This document shows positions 1-9,133 of a stretch of 19,647 bases of DNA, piece after piece. The stretch covers positions 1-19,647 of the forward strand of contig CAXHKQ010000054.1 of NCBI GenBank assembly GCA_964017145.1, in the 5' to 3' direction. How positions within the stretch are numbered: the first letter of the stretch is position 1; each line of letters opens with the position of its first letter. The notes beneath the pieces are model-generated. The model had not been told where the DNA came from. It made no database searches and saw only the letters and a program-made list of their open reading frames with translations. Made by a program: the position numbers and the translations under genes. Source of the stretch: Agrocybe praecox (lineage: Eukaryota; Basidiomycota; Agaricomycetes; Agaricales; Agrocybaceae).

Positions 1-398
1 GTACGAGAGACCGCGCGCGCAAGCTGCGGCAAATAGTCAAACATTTACGGTCATTAGTCGGTCCTCCGTAGACGAGCAGCACGTCGTCGTCGCGCAACGG
101 CGCTCTGATTAAGACACCAAAACCGCTACCACCTTCACCACACAGGTGTGTGTGTGTGTGTGTGGTTACGGGTTAATTTATGTTGGTTTTCGTTGCTATC
201 GATTTTATTGCCGTACCCACGGGCCGATGGAATGCACGCATGTATTTATATGTGGATCGAGCATGATATTATATGTCAAACAATTCGGCGACGCTTCAGT
301 CCTTATTGTGCATGTGCAAGTCGAACTTGAGGTTTAGGGCCGTGCACTAAACCCTTTCTTCGTTAATTAGGAAAAACACAAGAGTCGAACTACATATA
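1..398. other. Non-coding sequence, nothing recognised
   Basis: Apart from the GT microsatellite at 146-164 I see nothing. The open frames here are short and shaped by the GT run. Confidence 0.6.
146..164 (+). repeat. (GT)n microsatellite
   Basis: About nine GT units, in otherwise featureless sequence. Confidence 0.95.
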
Positions 399-420
399 CA
401 GTGAAACCTCCCTAAGCCGG
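399..420 (+). repeat. Left terminal inverted repeat of pogo-like copy 1
   Basis: It begins CAGTGAAACCTCCCTAAGCC and is preceded by TA. A TTTCGGTCCCG block 11 bases inward is repeated near the right end. A weaker second CCTCTCTAAGCAGG motif follows at about 471. Confidence 0.8.
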
Positions 421-1601
421 AAAATCGTTTCGGTCCCGAGAACCATGAACACGATTTGTATGAAAATCGACCTCTCTAAGCAGGAAATGAGCCGGATATG
501 GGAAGCACTCTACAAATGTTCTGTGTTCACAAAATAATAAGTCGAATTCATTAGAATTAGTTTAAATCGTACCTTTTATTTTGCTGCATTTCCGACTACA
601 CTTATCGCTACAACTCTTTTCAAATTGCGTCAAATTATTAATTCGAATACTTCGACGAAAAGCTTGTTCATCGAATTCACACGAAGCGATAAAAACAGAA
701 GAATCGGACGACTTAACACGTGGGTCATTAAGGCTCCGGTCTGACACAGAAGGAACAACATTTTTGATGAACACTTTTCAAATTCTTCTACGTATTTTCT
801 TTTCAGCCCGATAGCCTTAAATTCACGGTCCTGCAACATCTCGATTCCCTTCGAAACGTATTCGCCGCGAACCCTTGCAAAATGCCCGTTTTTCTCAATT
901 TCGAATTCCCTATTCGAATGGAATCTCTTTGTCTGGAGCAATGTTTTCGAATTTGGTAATTGATATAGTAGTAAAATAGTATGGTCTATGTTCATTATAT
1001 GTATCTATATTTTTACGCAGTCGATGAAGATTAATCCTCTCGAGGCCCGAAATAGAGACGTAATCCTACTGTTGTATTTGGTATGCTATAGAAGAGATTC
1101 GTCGCTCTTTGTAAAATGAGATGACTTTCGATGAACTCAGTAATGGAGACATGGAGACTCTATTGTCACAAATTATGTCTTCCGAAAATATTTAGTTGAT
1201 TTTGTCATGATTTCGTCGATTACTGTCACATTTTGGAGTATGTTGCGCACATCGTCATCGGTGCCCAAAATATCGGAACAGATATATATTTTTGAAAATA
1301 TAAATTTTATTTCGGCTAAGGCAGAACCCGTAGAACAACTTCTCAAGACATGTTTTGGCTCCAACGGCACTTCTCGCCATCATAAATCTGTATTTTATCT
1401 ATTCTCGGAATACCTATTCCTCTATATATCGGGATATCTCGATCAGCGTGTTGCAATAAAGGCTAGTACTTCCAAACTAATGGCAGTTCGTGTACACGAT
1501 TTTTAAAACAGTTTCAGTTTCAAACAGGTTGTGTTTTTGATGGTCTTGTTATAAACGTTCATTCGTTACGTTATTTATGATTTTTGTAGGTCTTGAAAAA
1601 A

Positions 1602-1679
1602 ACTCCCTAAGCCGGAAACTTCGCTAAACCGGGAAACAATTTCGGTCCCGTTTGACTCCGGCTTAGAGAGGTTCCACTG
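1602..1679. repeat. Right end of pogo-like copy 1, with an inward extra copy of the terminal repeat
   Basis: The outer repeat (1658-1679) is the inverted partner of the left end. Inside it, about 1602-1620, is a forward-oriented ACTCCCTAAGCCGG, so the right end alone can fold into a hairpin. CGCTAAACCGG and TTTCGGTCCCG lie in the loop. The same arrangement is seen at 12563-12648. Confidence 0.7.
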
Positions 1680-2177
1680 TACTTCCAATGCGCACCCATT
1701 TGCGTATACGATCTCATTCAACATCGACGGTACACATGAATATACCATTCGCTGTATCGTCCGAACCGTCGCACGGGTGGGCAATAAATTCTTGGCTCGA
1801 AATGACAAAACACTTAACAAGATACGGGCAGCAGCCGCTTTATCGGGCACGCTCGTTTGTAAGCTATGCATGTCGTCGCGCGGCATTCATTGCCGATGAG
1901 TGTGTATTCATTTAAATTAAAACCTGCAACAGCACACACGCACACCTGACGGAGGGCGGTGGTGGCGGCGGCGGATGCTGTTGCTCTTGCTCGCTGGCGG
2001 TCAGCGCTGACAATGTTTGAACTTTGCTACCACACGCACGACTCGATCGACTTTATCGCGCTGCATGCACATGCACACCGTTTCGCATTACATGCGATGC
2101 TCGACCATAGTAAATACAAGAAGTGTCCCAAGTGATGTTACATAGTTCGATCAAATTGAATTGCTGATAAGACTCCA

Positions 2178-2221
2178 GATGCATTTTCCTCGGTGTTATT
2201 TGACCTCGTGGAAAATGCATC
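2178..2221. repeat. 12-bp inverted repeat
   Basis: GATGCATTTTCC (2178-2189) and GGAAAATGCATC (2210-2221) are perfect complements around a 20-base loop. It lies in an AT-rich segment (about 2100-2720) that may be an unclassified repeat. Confidence 0.6.
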
Positions 2222-3289
2222 CCGGCATGTCACGATTTACAAATACATATCTAAATCAAAACTTTGCTGAGCGTAACCCGAAACTTCAAACGCGTTTTTC
2301 TCGAAACGGTGTTTTAGAAATCGGTGTACAACATAAAACGATACCAGCACATATGATTTTGATCGGACTTTGCGTTTTACATTCACAATTAAATGATCTA
2401 ATTGCCTACGTAGCCCGTAGCCGTTGTTGGATACCTTGTAAAATCTGTGCTCAGTGCACGTTTTTATACCTATTTATAGGCTAAACAAGTTTTTTATTCA
2501 AAACGTCGACATAATTTTAGTTTTACGTTTTTTCCAAATATCATACGTATGCAACAAGATTTAGTAATTGACAATAGCATGAAAAAAGTATGACCTATCT
2601 GAGGACCTCCAGGCTGTACACCGAAAATGGGCGTATGAAGAACACTGGGTGTTTTCCCCTCGTCACGAGAAGCGGCCGATAAAGAAAACAAATTTCAGAA
2701 TATATAAAACTGTAATACAGGACTTGTAAGATGACAATGTAAGAGCAGTTGTGACGCAGAGTGCAGATGCAGATGCAAGCTCCATCCTCTGTTCTCTGGT
2801 CCGGATCCAAACACACCAAAGGCACCAAACCGCTCCACTTAATCGTATGCGCACGCTGCGTACATGCATTCCGAGCGTAATTTTTATTGAGTGCAACCCG
2901 CACAAGCATTGACTCGCCCGGCGAGAGCCGCCGCCTCGCGCATCCCGGATGATATGTCCATTTCGTTTTTGATTTGCGTATGTGCTCCAGCTGCAGCAGC
3001 AGAAGCGGCTTTCGTTGTGATGCGGTGTGGTGTGGAATGCATCAAAGCGCGCGTGTTCATTCGCACGTCATTAGAACCGTCCGCGCAATCCGCGCCGCGG
3101 TTCCCACACAGACGTGGCGTCGTCGTCGTCGTCGTTCGGCATCGCCATCGTCGCGGCGGCGGCAACGGCGATTTATCTTCGAACATACATTCATGCTTAC
3201 GCATGCGCGCGCATTATTGCTTGTTCGCATTTGAACGCGAACGCGAGCACGCGCAAAACGTGCGTTTCGCATATGTGGCCGAGATACGG

Positions 3290-3313
3290 CAGCAACAGCA
3301 GCAGCAGCAGCAG
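3290..3313 (+). repeat. (CAG)n microsatellite
   Basis: CAG units with one CAA interruption, inside a CpG-rich block (about 2900-3460). It gives a poly-Gln run in one frame, but no gene model supports translation. Confidence 0.9.
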
Positions 3314-3495
3314 GAGCATGCGATTAAAATGCAAATGATCCCGCTGCTCGTCGTCGTCCATTCAACGGGTGGAGCACGCCTGCTTGTGCGTGTGGGATCC
3401 GAGCGCATTAGCGCGTGTACCTGGCGGCGGCCAATCGAACATGCGTCGCGCGCGTGAACACATTTCAGCAATTAAATAAATTGATGTCGATACGC

Positions 3496-3512
3496 GTGTG
3501 TGTGTGTGTGTG
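3496..3512 (+). repeat. (GT)n microsatellite
   Basis: Uninterrupted GT units, followed by further TG-rich sequence. Confidence 0.95.
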
Positions 3513-4249
3513 GTGCGTGTGAGCAGAACGAACCTCTATGTGGTGGAGGAGAGTAAATTAGTCACTTAAGTTTGTCTGCGCGCTCATCGCTGCACGCGAG
3601 TTGAGATGGGTGTCGACCAAGACATTAAAACGACAAGATTACCGCACGGGAGCATCCATTCCGTGCAGGTGGTCGCAATATTGCAGAAATATTATTACGA
3701 AATAAAAACGATCCACCCCACCGACGACCAACGAAGGTGGTAAATATCATCTGCAGTCCGAAATGCAATGCAAAATACGTGTACTACACACGGCGTGTGC
3801 GTATGTCCAAACAGCATTGCTGAGCGCGCTTTGAGTTTGTGCCGCACGCAAAATGGCGAACCTTATTCGTGTGCAAATGACGAACGGATCTGGCCGCCAA
3901 CCAGCAACCAGCCTCTGCACTGCGCATACGGAGCACTGCATCAAGCCATCATCGTTATGCCAAACGAGAAAAGAGTATATAATGGTGTGTATTTGAGTGT
4001 TTGAGTTTGATACACGCAAGTGTCCTTCTTTGGACTTTTTTATGATTCAAGCCGCAGGTAGCACCAGTCGACATAGCCATGGTAAAATTTGTATTTCAAT
4101 TCAACCAGATTAACACAACTCTTTGAGCTCAGCTCAGATTCTCTGTGAACTGCCGTGCTCCGCTAATAGAGATGTGTATGCAAAATCGACCGCACATAAG
4201 GCGCGCATGCTTCTGTAAGAACTGCGCGGAAACTCACGCACACACAGAT

Positions 4250-4281
4250 CGTCCACATGTGTGCACGCGCACACGTGGACG
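4250..4281. repeat. Imperfect inverted repeat
   Basis: CGTCCACATGTGTGC (4250-4264) pairs with GCACACGTGGACG (4269-4281), leaving only an extra AT unpaired on the left arm. The right arm contains CACGTG. Confidence 0.6.
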
Positions 4282-4354
4282 ATGGACATTATATACCGTG
4301 AAGTATGCGTGCAAGCAAAAAACCAGCCACTACATTGCGATCGATACGATACGT

Positions 4355-4398
4355 GCAGCAGCAGCCGCAACAACAGCAGCATAGCAGCATAGCAGCAG
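4355..4398 (+). repeat. (CAG/CAA)n-rich microsatellite
   Basis: Imperfect CAG array with CAA and ATAGCAGC interruptions. Confidence 0.85.
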
Positions 4399-4463
4399 AG
4401 CGGCGACAATAAAAGAGCTTGCGTGCATTGTGCATTGGATGTTGCGGATGTGACAAAGCGTGC

Positions 4464-4480
4464 ACGACGACGACGACGAC
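4464..4480 (+). repeat. (ACG)n microsatellite
   Basis: Short uninterrupted ACG run. Confidence 0.85.
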
Positions 4481-4584
4481 GGCAAACTTGCGGCTTTTGC
4501 CACGGTGTGTTTGATTCGGGGTTCGACTCATCTTAGGTGAACTGATAGCTGGCGCACAGATCTCGCTCTACAACACCACTGATA

Positions 4585-4964
4585 CATGGGCTGTTAAGTA
4601 TCGGGAGCTATGGGGAAGGACCAACATTGTTGATTTTTTAATTCCTCTTCATAGTTTCATTTTAGCTCGATATTCTTAAATAAGCGGTTCTACAACATAT
4701 CAATCAACATCAAAAAGTAAAATGCTCTTTTTTCGATTGATATTGCCACATTTTTTTCCCTGGAGCTACCATTTTCATTTGAGAAATAAGAAAAAGTCGC
4801 TGACGGCCAATTACGCAATAAACCATAGATGGGATGGGACCACAATCTTTGGTCGATTTGGTCGATTGAGAGTTTTTGCATTTTTGCGTCACTCTCTCCG
4901 CAAAGAGCTCTCGCATGCCCAAAACGTATGCACGACAAGTATTTCATTTTTTATCAGTATCAGT
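4585..4964. mobile_element. Diverged pogo-like copy 3 (fragment)
   Basis: Two stretches tie this fragment to the other copies. GAAGGACCAACATTGTTGAT with the following ~90 bases resembles 750-850 of copy 1. GATGGGACCACAATC to GCATGCCCAAAACG (about 4831-4926) resembles 12100-12210 of copy 2. No terminal repeat of this family is visible here, so both ends are uncertain. On its right it is interrupted by the hAT-like element at 4965 and may resume for a short distance after 5800. Any coding capacity is lost. Confidence 0.55.
4957..4964 (+). repeat. 8-bp target site duplication, left copy
   Basis: GTATCAGT immediately before the hAT-like element, identical to 5801-5808. It lies in a short ATCAGT tandem repeat of the target DNA. 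Confidence 0.85.
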
Positions 4965-5800
4965 CAGTGGCGTAGCCAGGTAGGTGTTTTCGGGTGTTTA
5001 ACACCCCCCAGAGCTCCTGGATTTGCTCAGATGTAGTGTGAAACATTTTAATAATTCAAATTTTCGATATTTGAAAAGTTGTTGATCAAAATGATAGTAG
5101 CGACATCTGAACGATATATTCCAAGTGATAACACCCCCCCAGACCTTGAACAAATCGTTTCTATACTCAAAATTGATATGTAACGAAAACGACACAAATT
5201 ACGTTATTGAAGTGCTCCATTTCATACACCTTAACCTTACTTCGATTGGTTTTTTATGCTTGAACTGGATAGTCACCCCAACATAATGACTATATTTCAT
5301 TTCGTCGAATATTAGTAATTAGTATGTATAATTTGACCGAACCTACTACGTAATCAAATTTATTGTTTGGGGCTTCTATCAGCAATAAGCAACATGATAC
5401 TGTCTTGAGACAAACTCAAGGTGATCGAACTGGAGTACATGATGTGGGGTCCGCCTGTAGGAACACTACGGATACGCACTACATTTTCCTTTAAATTCGT
5501 ATAGTATGCCTCTGCCTCGATACACGAAAAAAATCTCGGCCCTTCGGGCCCTTTCATAGAATTAATACTCGAAAATTGCGTTATGGTTGCGTTATGGTCG
5601 TTGTTGAAATATCTATACAAATATTCAGAAACAACGAAATTTTTGTCTAAAAATACATTCAAGAGATAATAATAATATTATACATATATCTTCCATGTTA
5701 TATACGTGGATAATACTAAGTGTATGGTTCCCAAGAAATGTTTCTTTCACTTGGAAAATTCAATAACACCCCCCAGAGCAAAAAGCTGGCTACGCCACTG
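4965..5800. mobile_element. hAT-like non-autonomous DNA transposon
   Basis: The 836-bp element has perfect 15-bp inverted ends, CAGTGGCGTAGCCAG, and a perfect 8-bp target duplication GTATCAGT (4957-4964 and 5801-5808). CAGTGGCG ends with 8-bp duplications are the hallmark of hAT elements; P elements also make 8-bp duplications but have different ends. A 15-mer AACACCCCCCAGAGC occurs in the same orientation near both ends (5000 and 5765), with a related copy at 5130. A minus-strand open frame of 100 codons (5360-5662) lacks an ATG start and shows no domain I know. No transposase is recognisable. Confidence 0.85.
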
Positions 5801-5808
5801 GTATCAGT
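5801..5808 (+). repeat. 8-bp target site duplication, right copy
   Basis: GTATCAGT immediately after the hAT-like element, identical to 4957-4964. Confidence 0.85.
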
Positions 5809-5858
5809 ATCAGCAGTCTCAGTGTCTCAAATATTGAGTTTAAAAAAAGATGATTTGC

Positions 5859-5893
5859 GGCGCGTTTTGCCCCACGGTGGGGTAAAACGCGCC
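5859..5893. repeat. 35-bp near-perfect palindrome
   Basis: Arms GGCGCGTTTTGCCCCAC (5859-5875) and GTGGGGTAAAACGCGCC (5877-5893) are complementary at 16 of 17 positions around a single central base. It may represent two transposon ends fused head to head. Confidence 0.85.
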
Positions 5894-6085
5894 GGCAGTG
5901 GGGCAAATTGCGCCTTATCCGGAAACGCGATTTTAACGCGGTTTTGTTGCTGAAAATAATGTGGGAAACATGAAAGTGAACATTTAGTCACCAAACTGTT
6001 GTATAATTTTATTCAGAAATCGGAAGAATACAAGTTATTTTTATTTTCAATGTATAAGATCAATGTGAACTTTTACCATTCGCTT

Positions 6086-6307
6086 TTAAGAGGGAGACCT
6101 TGCTTTTTTGACTCGCCTGAATTTTTTCTCTAGTTTGCTTATTCTGATCTGCTCCTCATATGCTCGTTCTTTCATATACTCAGAATCAGTGACGAGCAGT
6201 AACGGGACGTTTCCTACCCCGCTGTGAAGATAGTTTGCGTGTTCTCTGAGGTTTTGGGTACGGGCGATTCGATTCAAGAGCGTGGGCAAAATCAGGCTCG
6301 TCGTCTG
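6086..6307 (-). pseudogene. Transposase C-terminal remnant (pogo/CENPB-like, tentative)
   Basis: An open minus-strand frame of 73 codons runs from a stop at 6308-6310 to TAA at 6086-6088. It contains LLLVTDSEYMKERAYEEQIR followed by a Lys/Arg-rich tail. A short 'VLTD/S' strand, a helix rich in Glu/Lys and a basic tail resemble the extreme C-terminus of CENPB/pogo-type transposases in insects. It lies close to the left repeat pair, where a C-terminus would fall if the gene read right to left. No ATG start is present and the catalytic domain is missing. The family call rests on composition and position only. Confidence 0.35.
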
Positions 6308-6945
6308 CTATGCCCGCTCAGAAGACCCTTCGATAACAACCTTTTTACAACACTCAATACATTTATTGCGTGCGTGTTTTCTGTGTGAGATTTTTTGAGG
6401 AAATCAAGTATGTGTGAGTGCTTGGGAGACGAATATGACGCGACAATGATGAAAAGAGCTCGAAAAACAACACAAACATACCAAACCATTTGAAAAAAAC
6501 ATTACAAAAATGTACAGGGCAATAAAAATCGAAACCAACGCGGCGCGTTTTGCCCCACGAAAATCGGCGCGATTTGCCCCACAGGTATATTATCCTGTCT
6601 TTAACGCCTGATTCTGAGAAAAACTAAAAAAATTTCAAACCGATTTCATATTCATGTTCAGCACACTCGAATTACTATACAAACATAGTTACATTCAATT
6701 CCATGAAAAATAAGTCGTCAATAGTCGATATTTTCTGACACTGAAATATTTACGATCCGTCGACAAAAACAAACTTTGTCCTATAAACAACAAACCATAC
6801 TCGCAATCGTGATGGGCTCACTGACGTTTCTACCTCGCCACCAGATCCATCGATGATAAAAATGTCAAGTTTCTAGTGATAACGGTTTAGATGGTATTTG
6901 AATTTGAACATTTCGCGAGTGGCGCGAGTTGCCCCACCCTCCCCT

Positions 6946-8045
6946 ACGATTATAATTTTGTGTTTGTCTGACTGAAAGATGATTATGATCACCAATAAAT
7001 TTTGCCTTCATAAAAAAGGTTGTTCCTTCCCTATGTCGCCCGATACTTATCCGTATCAGCTCGTGTAGCACAGCACTACTATTCGCCAGGTATTGGTTGC
7101 GGTTTTTTTCTCCTCTCGCACAATTAACTTCCGAGAAGTGGCAAAATGGTCGTCGCGTGCGCGCAATGTTTATATACCACACTGTGGTAGATACACGCAC
7201 ACACACGCACAAGTCTCACTGGAACTCACTGGCGAGTATATTATGCTCGGTGCGTTTTTTTGCACTCGGGAATTGTGTGGAACTTCGATTTAGTATGGCA
7301 CAAAGCAGCGTATTCGCGCATGCGTTTGTGTGCGTGTGCGTGTGCGTGCGTGTGGTGCGATGCGATGCTGCGGCATTGTCCGAATAGTTTTCTTTCGACG
7401 TCGCCGCACGTGGCCCGTATGATAATGATGATACAGTCCGCAAACTTCCTTATAGGATGCGACTGCTGGCTGACGGAGAGGCGGTGCCGGTTGGAGGGTA
7501 ATTGCGAATGTGTGCGTTTTTGCGATAGTGTGAAACAACTCTAGTACCGTCGCCGTGAGCTAATGAAATTGTTGTGTTTCTGACAGCGACGGCAGTCTCT
7601 GTGCGTGCGTGGCGTGTGTTTATCGACCATCGCGAACCGAACAGCTCACTGTGCATATCGCGCGGCTCGTATCTCGCATCGCACTGACGTTATGCGGCGC
7701 CGAACAGTGTGCAAAACAGTGCCTCAGAGGCAGAGCGACCACTGAGCGACCAGTGCTTCGTGTGCGTGCACGTGCGTGCGTGCGAGTGTGATCGCGAAGT
7801 TGCTCGTCGCGCTGACGACATTCTCGAGCGGAAAGTATTTCGCATTCGCAATTAAGGAAGTTTCGGCAAAGTATAAAGACAAAGGTCCATTGCTATCCGC
7901 CAGCCATCCATCCGTCCGCCGTCCGTCCGTCCGACGCTGACTGATGCGCGAGCCATTGCGCGAAACGAGTGCGAAGATGTTAGCGCGCGACAACGTGCGC
8001 ATAATTTCAGCGGACGTAATGCTGAGTTTTTATGCGCGGCGTTCT
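6946..8045. other. CpG-rich non-coding block
   Basis: From about 7130 the sequence becomes CG/TG-rich with microsatellites. It ends abruptly near 8045. It resembles a promoter or leader in composition, but I find no clear donor or coding exon attached to it. Confidence 0.45.
7905..7933 (+). repeat. (TCCG/TCCA)n tetranucleotide repeat
   Basis: CATCCATCCGTCCGCC followed by three GTCC units, in a CpG-rich block (about 7530-8045). Confidence 0.85.
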
Positions 8046-8803
8046 GAATGAATCGGTTGAACATTTTTTACTTGAAAAATACGATATGAAACATTATTGT
8101 ATGGAATTAGGTGTCTCTGTTGCGCTTCAAGTTGATTGTGATACAAATAGAATTTACTGCGTAGTCTAGCTTATCTAATCAATGATTGAATTCCAACATG
8201 TTAACATCAATTCCATACTTTCGCAAATAATTATCATTCTGATTAATAACTTTTCTATCAGTAGCGATAGTTTAAAACTGGTATTTTTTCGTCATATTCT
8301 AATGGCTATTGCAAGATAAATATCAAAGATATCTCGTTCGGATTTATGTCCATCATTAGCTACACATATATGTATACCCTATCATTTTGCGAATTTGTGG
8401 AGAGTCCTTCCTCTCCAGCAATGAAAACCATCCATCGACCTATTTTCCTACTCTCTCGAATATTTTGAAGTGTAGACCTGGAAGAACGTGTCTCATCGAC
8501 GAAAATACTGTTCTGTAGGTTTTAATACCTTTTTGCCCAATGCTTCCTGCTGATCCCTTCATAAATATACCTTTGTCGACCTCCCACTTTAGCAATCAAT
8601 ATTTTCGGATGTGTTGGCGATATTTTTTATATCTCACATTTAGGGTTCTCGAAATATATTATCTTCCTATCGCCAATGGAAATCCGTTGCAAAATGCATG
8701 ATATCACATTTTTTTCAGCAGAAACATCGACATGTAATACATGCTTGCAACTAACTCTTAATCGTTTGGAAAATAGGTTATGTTGAAGCTCAAAGTCTCA
8801 CCT

Positions 8804-8848
8804 TTCGTTTGATACAATATAACATGGCCACCTAAACTATCAAACGAA
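8804..8848. repeat. 11-bp inverted repeat
   Basis: TTCGTTTGATA (8804-8814) and TATCAAACGAA (8838-8848) are perfect complements, 23 bases apart, inside the unexplained AT-rich block. Confidence 0.6.
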
Positions 8849-9112
8849 TCCAGCAAAGCTACTGGTAAGTGTTTCAATTATCACATGTTATTATTGACAC
8901 ACCTGTAATTTTTCATGAAAAACGAACGTATTACCTTTTCATTGATATATATAGCCAAGGAAGATTTTCAATTCAATTGTTATTCAAAGCTATGATATTC
9001 GTCCTATAAACGTCCTAATCCCACACGAAGTTCAATAAACACCAGAAAGACAAAATAACAAATAACAATTAATAGCCCATAGCCATATCCCATAGCCCAT
9101 GCCATTCCAAAT

Positions 9113-9133
9113 GGATATTCACGTGACATATCC
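9113..9133. promoter_or_regulatory. Palindrome centred on a CACGTG E-box
   Basis: GGATATT-CACGTG-ACATATCC is an inverted repeat apart from one extra base on the right. CACGTG (9120-9125) is the canonical bHLH/bZIP E-box. It lies at the end of an AT-rich block. No nearby gene is visible, so a regulatory role is unproven. Confidence 0.3.

Larger units (their letters stand above)
399..1679. mobile_element. pogo/Tigger-like DNA transposon, copy 1 (decayed, both ends present)
   Basis: The element starts CAGTGAAACCTCC and ends GAGGTTCCACTG. The terminal inverted repeats (399-420 and 1658-1679) match at 20 of 22 positions, and TA flanks both ends (397-398, 1680-1681). TA duplications and CAGT..AACCTC ends are typical of the pogo/Tigger branch of Tc1/mariner. 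At 1281 bases it is shorter than autonomous Tiggers. No intact transposase or DDE triad is visible; the best open stretch is a 121-codon minus-strand frame (630-995). Two further diverged copies of its interior occur in this window. Confidence 0.8.
1682..4584. other. Non-coding host sequence, upstream of the transposon cluster
   Basis: CpG/CA-rich patches (1930-2090, 2880-3460, 4190-4480) alternate with AT-richer DNA (2100-2720). Open frames up to 188 codons (2891-3457) follow the CG and CAG repeats and carry no domain. No splice-flanked exon, tRNA or rRNA is recognised. Confidence 0.55.
5859..6945. mobile_element. Decayed DNA transposon with repeated GTGGGGYAAAWYGCGCC motifs
   Basis: A GC-rich 17-mer occurs six times. 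Plus-oriented copies lie at 5877-5893 and 5898-5914. Minus-oriented copies lie at 5859-5875, 6542-6558, 6566-6582 and 6921-6937. The pairs at 5877/5898 and 6542/6566 face each other and look like paired terminal repeats of a roughly 0.7-kb element (about 5876-6583). The outer copies may be ends of neighbouring or nested relatives; the last ends GCCCCACCCTCCCC followed by TA. A minus-strand coding remnant lies between them. The superfamily is uncertain, with pogo/CENPB-like most likely. Confidence 0.6.

Noticed and set aside
2161..2484. 107-codon plus-strand frame as a gene
   Set aside because: The first codon is not ATG and no family is recognised. The AT-rich setting with an inverted repeat suggests an old repeat instead.
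3098..3107. Su(H)-type TGTGGGAA match (minus strand), as in the fly vg boundary enhancer
   Set aside because: A single 8-mer match over 10 kb upstream of vg is expected by chance; no paired site or conservation evidence.
2891..3457. 188-codon plus-strand open frame with a poly-Gln run
   Set aside because: The Gln run is the CAG microsatellite and the Val/Arg runs are CGT repeats. No conserved segment is visible.
5360..5662. 100-codon minus-strand frame inside the hAT-like element as a gene
   Set aside because: It has no ATG start and no domain I recognise, and lies inside a short non-autonomous element.
7530..8045. CpG-rich block as a further vg first exon or a separate promoter
   Set aside because: The composition is leader-like, but ATGs occur throughout and I found no convincing initiator-donor pair. 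It is kept only as a non-coding block.
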